Below are positions 52,796 to 61,693 of a stretch of DNA of 64,000 nt, in pieces. Location of the stretch: the NCBI RefSeq assembly GCF_021646545.1, contig NZ_JAKIRP010000026.1:32377-96376 (forward strand). Reading direction: 5' to 3'. Source of the DNA: Chitinophaga filiformis (GTDB lineage Bacteria; Bacteroidota; Bacteroidia; Chitinophagales; Chitinophagaceae). Position numbers and translations under genes: made by a program. The notes under the pieces are model-generated. The model was not told where the DNA came from and did not search any database. It worked only from the letters and a program-made list of their open reading frames with translations. Each line of letters begins with the position of its first letter. Position 1 is the first letter of the stretch.

Positions 52796-55700
52796 TTAAT
52801 AACGCTCGTCTGATTCTTCAGATTCCTGCAGGTAGCTTTCATAAGCCTCAGCTGCTTCTTTAGCAAGTTCCTTTTTGTCTTTCCACTTGCGTTCATCCGT
52901 TATATAGTGAATTAGTCGCGGGCTTATATTAAACTCTTTGCTGTTTAACGGGTGAGGGCCGTTCAGTATATATTCCCATTCCTCGCTTTCCTCTGTTTTA
53001 ACGCGATACAATATAAGCCATTGAGCGGGCTGCTTTTCGTATTGGACCTTTATGCGGGTGACTTGCTCAATCTCGAGAGTTGACGCATCGTAGTCTTCAG
53101 AAAGATAGTCGCTCAGATAGCAACGTCCTATCAATTCCTGGCTAAGCAGATGTTGGATATGAGATACCTGCTTATTTTCATCCAATGTAGTAATAAAGGA
53201 ATATGCCTCCCCGGCATCAGCCAGAATGCTCCGGAGTATTTTATCGTCGACAGGAATGCCGCGACTGATCAATCCACGTGCTCCCAGGGCGCGTAGCGAC
53301 ATAATTGTATCACTCAGTAATTGTTTAAATGTTGTTGCTGCAGTAGCCGGCATATTTGACAAAGCGAGTATCCGGCCGGTAGTAAACAGCCTGTATTCCC
53401 ATGCCCAAAGCCTGTCTTCATCCGAGCGCGATCTTTCTCTTTCTTTTAACTGGTATTCAAATAACTGGGTTAGTCGCGGTACAAGCCGGTCCAGACCATA
53501 CTGTGTGATCTGCGGAGAAAGCCAAATGGAATCTTTGCTTGTATATGCCACAAAGAATTGAAGAAAACTACGGGATTTCTCAGCGGTAGTGACCATTGCA
53601 GGCATATATTGCAGGTACAAGCTATCCTCCCGGAAGGCATATGGCATAATACTGATATCATCGGTATTGTCCTCCGGTATTTCAGGGGCCAGGCGCAGAA
53701 ACGTACGGATAGCGGAATCCAGCGAAAGCCCACTTAGGAAGTACAGTATACTGATGCGTTGCGAGTTGTCTTTGGTCTCTGCAAAGAGCCGTTCAGCAGC
53801 AGGTACCACATCATCGCCTGCGATATCTTCCATTGATGACAGCAGTCGAACTTTTACGTCCCCGTCGGCCGTGTCGGCAGGGAAAGACTTAGTCAATGCA
53901 TTTATGATAAGGTCCTTATCAGTACTGTCAGGTGCTAGATGGCGAACGTATTGACTGGCACTGTTAAATACCGACGTATCCTGGCTTTGTAAATCCTTCA
54001 GCAGCATAGGCAACTTCTTTTGCGCTAACCTCAGTGTATCAGTCTTATCATTGTTACCAGGCTGAAATGCAGCGAGAAATTGAGGGCCATATCCTTTTGA
54101 TACCACCTCTTCAGGCAGTATGGCAGACAACCGATAAATGGTTTGTCCTGCTACCACTGCTTTGCGGTAAAACCGCAATCCCGTGTGACGTAATTTCAAC
54201 TCGGTGGTGTACACAGGTTGACCTTGCACGATCGTTTTTTGCTGGTTGACGATACTAAAAAGAGAGTCTGCCGGATGTATAAAATCTTCTACCAGGCTAT
54301 CTGGTTTGTTATAGTAGTAGCGGTTATACTTGAATACTTCTGCCGTGTATGTAGCATAAGACATCGTGTCAACAGCTGCATATGAGTAAGTTCTGACCGG
54401 AGATGATGCATACTGATCGCGCAGCATAACTGCATCAAAAGTAGTTGGCCCGGCTATAGTGAAACTACTGTCGGCCGGCGTAAAGCGAATGGTTGGCGCC
54501 TGTGCCTGCAGCGGATGCACACGAAATCCATTCAGGAAGCGCTGCCAGTATAGACTATCCGTACGTGTGCTGTCATAAACAGACAGCAATGTGTAAGCCA
54601 TATTACCTCGCGGTATAAAATGTAACCTGGTTATAAAGCCGTTGTTATGACGGAAGCGTAGCTGATATAATGGTAATCCATTGTGCCCGCTGACTGTAGA
54701 ATCGATCAATTGCATGGTACTGTCTTCTTTAAGTAATGCCAGACGTACACCTGCCAGTAGAGACTCGTCGCTGTTATTAAAATAACCGCCCTTCATTTTG
54801 TCAATACGCAGCATATAAGAGATGCCGTTGGCATCATCAATACCGGAATACGCTTCCACCGGGCGTATAGTAGCCTTATTGCTGATATGATTGATGTCTG
54901 ACGGCAATATTGCAGAAAACCCTAACTGCGGACGGTAGAGGGTATCATAAGTGATCACCGGACGCACAATGTCATAAAATCTTACGGATTTGAAAAAGTC
55001 CTTCCTGGCAATGGAGTCCTTATCCAGTGTACCATACATAAATACAAACACCCTGTGGTTACGCATAAAAACGCGTATATAGAACGGTATGTCGTTTTGC
55101 AACATAGTGGCTTCCATACCTTCTATACCACGGTGAGTGACAGGATATGACTTTTGCAGTATAGCATTACCCTGGCTGGCCATATTGTTAATGATTGTAT
55201 TCGCCATTTGCTGGTTTTCCGTTCCCATCTGCGGAACATCCAGACAGAAGGCAAATCCTGTCTGCGCTTCGTTGTTGCCTACATACATTTTACGGTTTGA
55301 ATTGGGAATAGGATAGGAGATCGGTATTCCGGGAAGCGCAACACTATAGCCCTCTGCTATTTTGTTCAGCATATAGCCTTGTATGCTATCCAGTTGTTGC
55401 CGGTCCTTTTTTGCCAGACCGGTGAATGTAGCTTTTACAGGTGTCACTGTAAATCCTTTCGCCCGAAGCAATGAGATAATGCCCTTTTCTCCGGGTAGAT
55501 GAGCCGCGCCCACAGCTGCGAAAACGCTACCCTTATTGGCTAAGGTGGCCAGATTGCCCGCCATTTCAATATTCCGTACACTCAGACCAGGGCCATCGCC
55601 AATACTGTCATGATCTTTGATCAGCGTCGCTATACTCTGCAGATTTGCTGCATAATAGAGATTCACCAACGAGTCAAGAACCGATATACTTTCTTTAAAA

Positions 55701-56404
55701 CTAGTTCCGGGTTTTATCTTTTTGTCATTTTCATAATAGCCAAGGTTTTCAAGAAACACTTCCTTTTGTATCTTCGATGTTTCTGTACCTAACAGATGTA
55801 ACTGATTCTGCATTTTTTCCAGGCTATGTAATGGTTTGCCGAGCAGCATTGCTTTTTGATGCAACCATCCATCAAGGAAAATATTTTCTCCTTTTAAATT
55901 GCGGCCTGCCTTCTTACTAAGCGCCTCTTCTTCATCCAGTAGCAAGGTTTCGAGAACCCATAAACGTTTCATTTGCAACTGGTCTATGGGTGCTCCAGTC
56001 TTCCCGGCTACCAGACTGTCCACATAATGGTACTCCTTCGCTGTCAGTATACGCCGCATGTAATTAACCGTGTCTGACATGATCCCTCCGGGAGAAAATA
56101 TATATGACATGACCGAGTCCATGTCGACTTCCGTAGCAAAAGAGCTGGTGTTGCGTAATGCAAGGAGTACGGAATCACTGAACTCAAATACCCTTTTGTC
56201 TGTCAGATGCATCGTGCCAAACAAGTAAGAGGGAGAGGAAATACCTGGGCCATCAATACGCCAGAGAAGTTCGTAATTCGATCTGTTAATACGCTGGGCG
56301 CGCAATACCGTTGTTGGTATCAGCAGGATTAACAGCAGAGCAAATAGCATACGGGGAAAACGTCGGGCGTTGCTTGTCCGACGATCGTTATAGGTATAGA
56401 ACAT
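52796..56404 (-). CDS. Very large TraB/GumN-domain protein with HEAT-like C-terminal region
   Basis: 1202 residues, three to four times the usual ~300-residue TraB/GumN protein. A signal peptide (to about residue 36, ending LRAQ) is followed by the TraB/GumN domain (~45-345) with its two motifs: SPSYLFGTMHLTD and VFAAVGAAHLPGEKG. The family is related to Tiki metalloproteases with GX2H and GXXH motifs. Residues ~350-790 are beta-rich with repeated FYxxV-type segments; ~790-1100 are helical with HEAT-like repeats (KVRLLSSMEDIAGDDVVPAAE). Secreted or periplasmic. Whether it is a protease is not known. Confidence 0.75.
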   Translation of the reverse strand: MFYTYNDRRTSNARRFPRMLFALLLILLIPTTVLRAQRINRSNYELLWRIDGPGISSPSYLFGTMHLTDKRVFEFSDSVLLALRNTSSFATEVDMDSVMSYIFSPGGIMSDTVNYMRRILTAKEYHYVDSLVAGKTGAPIDQLQMKRLWVLETLLLDEEEALSKKAGRNLKGENIFLDGWLHQKAMLLGKPLHSLEKMQNQLHLLGTETSKIQKEVFLENLGYYENDKKIKPGTSFKESISVLDSLVNLYYAANLQSIATLIKDHDSIGDGPGLSVRNIEMAGNLATLANKGSVFAAVGAAHLPGEKGIISLLRAKGFTVTPVKATFTGLAKKDRQQLDSIQGYMLNKIAEGYSVALPGIPISYPIPNSNRKMYVGNNEAQTGFAFCLDVPQMGTENQQMANTIINNMASQGNAILQKSYPVTHRGIEGMEATMLQNDIPFYIRVFMRNHRVFVFMYGTLDKDSIARKDFFKSVRFYDIVRPVITYDTLYRPQLGFSAILPSDINHISNKATIRPVEAYSGIDDANGISYMLRIDKMKGGYFNNSDESLLAGVRLALLKEDSTMQLIDSTVSGHNGLPLYQLRFRHNNGFITRLHFIPRGNMAYTLLSVYDSTRTDSLYWQRFLNGFRVHPLQAQAPTIRFTPADSSFTIAGPTTFDAVMLRDQYASSPVRTYSYAAVDTMSYATYTAEVFKYNRYYYNKPDSLVEDFIHPADSLFSIVNQQKTIVQGQPVYTTELKLRHTGLRFYRKAVVAGQTIYRLSAILPEEVVSKGYGPQFLAAFQPGNNDKTDTLRLAQKKLPMLLKDLQSQDTSVFNSASQYVRHLAPDSTDKDLIINALTKSFPADTADGDVKVRLLSSMEDIAGDDVVPAAERLFAETKDNSQRISILYFLSGLSLDSAIRTFLRLAPEIPEDNTDDISIMPYAFREDSLYLQYMPAMVTTAEKSRSFLQFFVAYTSKDSIWLSPQITQYGLDRLVPRLTQLFEYQLKERERSRSDEDRLWAWEYRLFTTGRILALSNMPATAATTFKQLLSDTIMSLRALGARGLISRGIPVDDKILRSILADAGEAYSFITTLDENKQVSHIQHLLSQELIGRCYLSDYLSEDYDASTLEIEQVTRIKVQYEKQPAQWLILYRVKTEESEEWEYILNGPHPLNSKEFNISPRLIHYITDERKWKDKKELAKEAAEAYESYLQESEESDERY

Positions 56405-56441
56405 ATTAGTAAAATTACTAAAATTACCGTTCTCCGTTATG

Positions 56442-56475
56442 AAAAAAGCGGCGATACCTTACGATACCGCCGCTT
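56442..56475 (-). terminator. Terminator after gcvP
   Basis: AAGCGGCG pairs with CGCCGCTT, with an additional ATACC/GGTAT-like inner element; T-tract on the minus strand. Confidence 0.85.
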
Positions 56476-56527
56476 ATATTTTATGCCTGTATTACAGGAC
56501 TTTATCTTTCAGTGCTCAATTCCTTTA

Positions 56528-59398
56528 TTATACTTCAGCTTCTGCATAAGCGCTTACCGGCTCGCAGGTGCAGATCAGGTTACGGTCTCCGTGAGTGTTG
56601 TTCACACGGCTGATAGACGGCCAGAACTTGTTCAGTTTTACGTATTCCAGCGGATATGCTGCCTGCTGACGGCTGTAAGGACGTGTCCACTCATCTGCAG
56701 TTACTACAAACTGTGTATGCGGCGCATGTTTCAGCACATTTTGCTGTTTGTCTGCCGTACCGTTCTCGATAGCAGCGATCTCCTCACGGATAGCCAGCAG
56801 TGAATCACAGAAGCGATCCAGTTCGCCCTTGTCTTCACTTTCTGTAGGCTCGATCATGATAGTGCCCGGAACAGGGAAGCTCAGGGTTGGCGCGTGGAAA
56901 CCATAGTCCATCAGGCGTTTTGCTACGTCTTCAGCTTCTACACCGGCAGAAGCCTTGAACGGACGCAGGTCAACGATGAATTCATGTGCACAGGTACCGT
57001 TAACGCCATTGTACAGGATATCGTATGCTTTTTCCAGGCGTGCCTTCATGTAGTTAGCATTCAGGATAGCGAACTGGGATGCCTTTTTCAGCCCTTCTGC
57101 GCCCAGCAGGCGGATATATGCATAAGAGATCAGCAGGATGCTGGCAGAACCATATGGCGCTGCAGATACTGCATGAGTTTGTGCCTTAGTGTCGAGGCTT
57201 ACGTGGCCAGGCAGGAAGGGAGCCAGGTGTTTTGCCACGCAGATAGGGCCCATGCCAGGACCACCACCACCGTGAGGAATAGCGAAGGTCTTGTGGAGGT
57301 TCAGGTGACAAACGTCTGCACCGATCAGACCAGGAGCGGTAAGACCCACCTGGGCGTTCATATTGGCGCCGTCCATGTATACCTGTCCGCCGTGCTCGTG
57401 AACGGTGTTACAGATCTCTTTTACGCTTTCTTCATACACACCGTAAGTAGAAGGGTAGGTGATCATGATACCCGCCAGGTTCTGCGCATACTGTGCAGCT
57501 TTGGCTTTCAGGTCGGCTACGTCGATGTAACCATTTTCCAGTGCTTTCACTACTACCACCTTGAAGCCCGCCATTACAGCAGATGCCGGGTTGGTACCGT
57601 GTGCAGAGATCGGGATCAGCATTACATTACGGTGACCTTCACCTCTGCTCTCGTGCCATGCGCGTATTACCAGCAAACCAGCATACTCGCCCTGGGCGCC
57701 GCTGTTAGGCTGAAGACTGCAGGCGTCAAAAGCAGTTATTTTACACAGATAATCGCTCAATTCATCAACGATCTGCTGATAACCACCTGTCTGCGATTTA
57801 GGTGCAAACGGGTGCATCTTGCTCCAGTGGTTCCAGCTCAATGGGATCATTTCTGTAGCAGCATTCAGCTTCATGGTACAGCTACCCAGTGATATCATGG
57901 ATGTATTCAGAGACAGATCTTTGTTTTCCAGCAGCTTCAGGTAACGCATCATCTCAGACTCGCTGTGGTGTGTATTGAACACCGGATGCAGCAGGTAAGA
58001 AGATGTCCTTTCCAGTCCTGCAGGAACGCTGGTAGCTTTCAGCTCAGCGCTGTTGCTGGTTAATTTGCCGGCTTCGAAAATGCCGAGTATATCGTTCACA
58101 TCCTGGATGGTTACGGTTTCATCGAGGGAGATGATCACGCGGCCACTTTCAGGGTAGAAGAAGTTAATGCCGATCGCTTCCGCTTTATTACGGATGGCAG
58201 CGCTGTTACTTACACGTACTTCGATAGTATCAAAGAAGAAATTAGCAGCCAGCTCCAGGCCTTTTGCTCTCAGTTTCTCTGCCAGTGCATTGGCCAGGAT
58301 AGCCACGCGGGTAGCGATGTTCTTCAGGCCTTTGGGACCGTGATAAACAGCGTACATAGCGGCCATATTAGCCAGCAGCGCCTGTGCAGTACAGATATTG
58401 GAAGTAGCTTTTTCACGTTTGATGTGCTGCTCGCGGGTCTGCAGCGCCATACGTAATGCGCGGTTACCCTGTGCATCGATGCTCACACCGATGATTCGGC
58501 CCGGGATAGCGCGTTTAAAATCATCCTTTACAGCAAAGAAAGCAGCGTGCGGACCACCGAAACCTAACGGAACACCGAAACGCTGTGCAGAACCTAAAGC
58601 TGCATCAGCACCCAGTTCACCGGGAGAAGTGAGCAGTGTCAGCGCCAGCAGGTCAGTAGCCATTGCTACATAAGCGCCTGCCGCGTGTACTTTATCAACA
58701 AAGCTGCGGTAATCTTCCACACTACCAATGCTGTTTGGATACTGCACCAATGCGCCGAAGTAAGTTTCGTCTATTGCTGCGGTATTGTAGTTACCCACTA
58801 CCACTTCAATGTTCAGCGGCGTAGCACGGGTGTATATAACGTCGATTGTCTGAGGAAAGGTGTTCGCATCCACAAAGAACTTAGGACGGCTCAGGTGATC
58901 GTGATCTTTATTCAGTGCACTGAAGAACATCCCCATAGCTTCAGCAGCAGCACTGGCTTCGTCCAGCAGGGACGCATTTGCAATAGGAAGACCTGTCAGA
59001 TCACTTACCATGGTCTGGAAGTTCAGCAGGCTTTCCAGGCGGCCCTGGGCAATCTCAGCCTGGTAGGGAGTGTACTGGGTGTACCATCCCGGATTTTCAA
59101 ACACATTGCGTAAGATCACGCTTGGAGTGATAGTATCGTAATAACCCTGTCCGATATAATTGCGGAATACATGATTCTTTAATGATACATCTTTCAGATG
59201 ACGCAGGTAATCACTCTCACTCATTGCAGCCGGAACTGCCAGGGGATGCTGCATGCGGATAGTGCCAGGTACTGTTTTACCTACCAGCTCTTCCAGGGAA
59301 GATACCCCGATGGTATCCAGCATATGATTGGTCTCAGCTTCATTTGGCCCGATATGCCGGCCAACAAATTCAGTTTGTTGTATATCAAAAAGATTCAT
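56528..59398 (-). CDS. gcvP: Glycine dehydrogenase (decarboxylating), P protein
   Basis: PLP enzyme of the glycine cleavage system; it decarboxylates glycine and passes the aminomethyl group to lipoyl-GcvH. 956 residues from the ATG at 59398, matching the normal ~955 for the single-chain form; an upstream in-frame extension of 40 residues is rejected because a -7 box lies inside it. The start reads NLFDIQQTEFVGRHIGPNEAE. The PLP lysine is in HLNLHKTFAIPHGGGGPGMG near residue 704. GcvT and GcvH are not in the window. Works with lipoate from LipB at 11.7 kb. Confidence 0.97.
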   Translation of the reverse strand: MNLFDIQQTEFVGRHIGPNEAETNHMLDTIGVSSLEELVGKTVPGTIRMQHPLAVPAAMSESDYLRHLKDVSLKNHVFRNYIGQGYYDTITPSVILRNVFENPGWYTQYTPYQAEIAQGRLESLLNFQTMVSDLTGLPIANASLLDEASAAAEAMGMFFSALNKDHDHLSRPKFFVDANTFPQTIDVIYTRATPLNIEVVVGNYNTAAIDETYFGALVQYPNSIGSVEDYRSFVDKVHAAGAYVAMATDLLALTLLTSPGELGADAALGSAQRFGVPLGFGGPHAAFFAVKDDFKRAIPGRIIGVSIDAQGNRALRMALQTREQHIKREKATSNICTAQALLANMAAMYAVYHGPKGLKNIATRVAILANALAEKLRAKGLELAANFFFDTIEVRVSNSAAIRNKAEAIGINFFYPESGRVIISLDETVTIQDVNDILGIFEAGKLTSNSAELKATSVPAGLERTSSYLLHPVFNTHHSESEMMRYLKLLENKDLSLNTSMISLGSCTMKLNAATEMIPLSWNHWSKMHPFAPKSQTGGYQQIVDELSDYLCKITAFDACSLQPNSGAQGEYAGLLVIRAWHESRGEGHRNVMLIPISAHGTNPASAVMAGFKVVVVKALENGYIDVADLKAKAAQYAQNLAGIMITYPSTYGVYEESVKEICNTVHEHGGQVYMDGANMNAQVGLTAPGLIGADVCHLNLHKTFAIPHGGGGPGMGPICVAKHLAPFLPGHVSLDTKAQTHAVSAAPYGSASILLISYAYIRLLGAEGLKKASQFAILNANYMKARLEKAYDILYNGVNGTCAHEFIVDLRPFKASAGVEAEDVAKRLMDYGFHAPTLSFPVPGTIMIEPTESEDKGELDRFCDSLLAIREEIAAIENGTADKQQNVLKHAPHTQFVVTADEWTRPYSRQQAAYPLEYVKLNKFWPSISRVNNTHGDRNLICTCEPVSAYAEAEV

Positions 59399-59430
59399 GA
59401 TGTAAAGCAGGTCTATTAGAAAAGAATGTG

Positions 59431-59438
59431 CAAAGCTA
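59431..59438 (-). promoter_or_regulatory. -7 promoter box of gcvP
   Basis: TAGCTTTG on the minus strand, matching TAnnTTTG, 32 nt upstream of the start codon. Confidence 0.55.
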
Positions 59439-59618
59439 TAACGTTTTTTAGCAATGGCCAAACCAGTGCGGTCGTTGGAGAAATTGCGGTGATAAATGCA
59501 GGCAGTAAATAAGGACAATTGTCATGAGCTTGTAATGTAGTGACACGGGAACTTGTCAGTATACCGTCTGTTTCCCATAGATGATCTTCTCTTGCTCTGT
59601 GGGCTATTGCTTAATCAC

Positions 59619-59626
59619 TATCTTTG
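59619..59626 (+). promoter_or_regulatory. -7 promoter box of the YkgJ-family gene
   Basis: TATCTTTG matches TAnnTTTG, 7 nt before the ATG at 59634, so the leader is extremely short. Confidence 0.55.
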
Positions 59627-59633
59627 CAGTCCA

Positions 59634-60128
59634 ATGGACGAATTACTTACAAACTGGGAACAAAAGGCCCAGGAGCAACAAAAGGCCAACAAGCAGTTCC
59701 TGCAGAAGCTGCAGACGAAAAGGGGGAGAGGTGTGGAAAAGCTATTGCCAGACCTGCATGATGAAGCTTTCAGTCACGTTGATTGCCTGAAATGCGCCGG
59801 TTGCTGTAAAACGATCAGCCCCCGCTTTAAGATGCCCGACATAAAACGCATCGCTAAATACAAGGGCATGAAGGAATCTGCCTTTATTGACCAGTACCTG
59901 CGCATGGATGAAGATGGGGATTACGTAGTGAAATTCAGTCCCTGTCCCTTCCTCGATGCTGACAATTACTGCAGCATCTACGACGCCCGTCCAGGCGACT
60001 GCCAGAACTACCCCTATACAGATAGCTTCGATTTTATCAAGCGGCCAAACATCACTTACCTGAACAGTACCATCTGTCCTGCCGTATTTTATGTCCTTGA
60101 AAGGTTGAAAAAGATCACAAAACTATAG
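59634..60128 (+). CDS. YkgJ-family cysteine cluster protein
   Basis: 164 residues with the conserved cysteine pattern CLKCAGCCK (near residue 47), CPFLDADNYCSIYDARPGDC (near 104) and a further Cys in TICPAVF. The family probably binds zinc or an Fe-S cluster; biochemical role unknown. Starting at 59634 places the ORF just after the promoter box; a 27-residue in-frame upstream extension is rejected. Confidence 0.85.
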   Translation: MDELLTNWEQKAQEQQKANKQFLQKLQTKRGRGVEKLLPDLHDEAFSHVDCLKCAGCCKTISPRFKMPDIKRIAKYKGMKESAFIDQYLRMDEDGDYVVKFSPCPFLDADNYCSIYDARPGDCQNYPYTDSFDFIKRPNITYLNSTICPAVFYVLERLKKITKL

Positions 60129-60132
60129 CCGG

Positions 60133-61392
60133 TCAGGGCTTTAGGTCCAGCTTACGCATGGCGGGAGAGATGATATAGGTGGTGATCACCACACCCAGTG
60201 TCACACAACCGCCAAATACTACGGAAGGCACCAATCCCATCAGACGGGCGGCAAGGCCACTTTCAAAGGCCCCCAGTTCATTGGAAGACCCTACGAACAT
60301 GGAGCTCACCGCTGCAACCCGTCCACGCATGTCGTCAGGAGTTTTAAGCTGCAGGATGGTCTGACGGATAATCACACTGATACCATCCAGCACGCCGCTG
60401 ACCAACAAGGCCAGGAAGGAGAGTACAAAACTTGTTGACAATCCGAACACGATAATACACAGGCCAAAACCGAAAACGGCCGCCAGCAGTTTAAGACCGG
60501 GTTGATTGACCAATGGCCGGTAAGCCAGAATAAACATCGTGGTCAGCGAACCAACAGCCACCGCCGCCCGCAGGAAACCGAATTCCAGTGAACCCACATG
60601 TAACACGTCTGTTGCAAAGATGGGCAACATCGACACCGCACCTCCAAACAGTACGGCAAACATATCCAGCGCCATTGCATTCAGTACAACTTTGGTCTTC
60701 CATACAAAGCGCATCCCCTTTGTCAGTCCGTCGAAGAAACGTTCTCCCTGTGCTTTATAGTGAATAGGTTTAGGCTTGATCTTGATAAGGCTATACAGCG
60801 GCGCAAGAAAAACACCTACTACGATGAGCATAGACCAGTGAATACCAAACAGATAGATGAAGAGACCTCCCAGTGCCGGCCCCGCCATCCCACCGATCTG
60901 CCAGGCGCTGCTACTCCATGTGGAGCCATTGGCATACAGATTCCGGGGCACGATCAACGCCAGCATGGAGAAGTTAGCAGGACTCAGAAAGGCTCTCGCT
61001 ACACCGCCCAGAAATACCAGGAAGTAGATCATATTAAGTACCCATTGTGTAGAAATGCCGGCCACCGCCTGGTCCCATGTCAGCAGGAACAATCCGAGAC
61101 CCATAAGGATATAAGCAATTACACATGCAATTAATAAACCACGTTTCTCCCGCTTGTCCACAATATGTCCGGCAAAAGGCGCTACCAGCACCGCCGGGAT
61201 CACCTCCGCCAGCCCGATCAGGCCCAGTGCAAAAGGGTCATGCGTCAGTGCATTCACCTTCCACTCAATAATGGTGAACTGCATGGCTAATGCAAACACC
61301 ATGGCAAAACGAATGACGAGATAATAGTTGAATTCCGGAATACGTAGCGATGCGTAAGGGTCGTTCTTGATAGTAGTCTCCTGGTTCTCCAC
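60133..61392 (-). CDS. MFS transporter (MFS_3-like), GTG start
   Basis: 419 residues with 11-12 transmembrane segments; GLAEVIPAVLVAPFAGHIVDKREKRG is the family's loop 2-3 region (key part GHIVDKREKR). It resembles the EntS/MFS_3 exporters. The start is GTG at 61392; no ATG exists nearby, and the -7 box TATTTTTG lies 22 nt upstream. Substrate unknown. It converges with the YkgJ gene, only 4 nt apart. Confidence 0.87.
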   Translation of the reverse strand: MENQETTIKNDPYASLRIPEFNYYLVIRFAMVFALAMQFTIIEWKVNALTHDPFALGLIGLAEVIPAVLVAPFAGHIVDKREKRGLLIACVIAYILMGLGLFLLTWDQAVAGISTQWVLNMIYFLVFLGGVARAFLSPANFSMLALIVPRNLYANGSTWSSSAWQIGGMAGPALGGLFIYLFGIHWSMLIVVGVFLAPLYSLIKIKPKPIHYKAQGERFFDGLTKGMRFVWKTKVVLNAMALDMFAVLFGGAVSMLPIFATDVLHVGSLEFGFLRAAVAVGSLTTMFILAYRPLVNQPGLKLLAAVFGFGLCIIVFGLSTSFVLSFLALLVSGVLDGISVIIRQTILQLKTPDDMRGRVAAVSSMFVGSSNELGAFESGLAARLMGLVPSVVFGGCVTLGVVITTYIISPAMRKLDLKP

Positions 61393-61414
61393 TTTGCAGT
61401 TTTTATGGCCGTCG

Positions 61415-61422
61415 CAAAAATA
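61415..61422 (-). promoter_or_regulatory. -7 promoter box of the MFS gene
   Basis: TATTTTTG on the minus strand, fits TAnnTTTG and supports the GTG start at 61392. Confidence 0.55.
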
Positions 61423-61643
61423 GAGAATTTGCCCATCACCCGGCCCTCCAATCTGATAAACGGTAGTATAAAATCCCCCTAAGATGTTTATTTTTATGTA
61501 GAATGTCCCCCTCCGGAAATTGGTCTGGTTTTAGCATTTGTAAAGTTGTAACATGTGGCAACCCGTTAAATGCGAGTTAATTGCATACTATGGTGCATCG
61601 CACTGTTTCTCAATCTTTTGTTAAAAGCAAATTGGCCTTCTGG

Positions 61644-61671
61644 TTGGATGGGCTATTTTATGCTATATTTG
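61644..61671 (+). promoter_or_regulatory. Promoter of the tail-specific protease gene
   Basis: TTGG at 61644-61647 and TATATTTG at 61664-61671 (20 bp start to start) fit the Bacteroidota -33/-7 pattern, 22 nt before the ATG. Confidence 0.6.
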
Positions 61672-61693
61672 ATGACGTTCAATTTTGGATTCT

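Noticed and set aside
56894..57892. 332-codon plus-strand ORF inside gcvP
   Set aside because: Antisense shadow; the gcvP frame is uninterrupted with all motifs.
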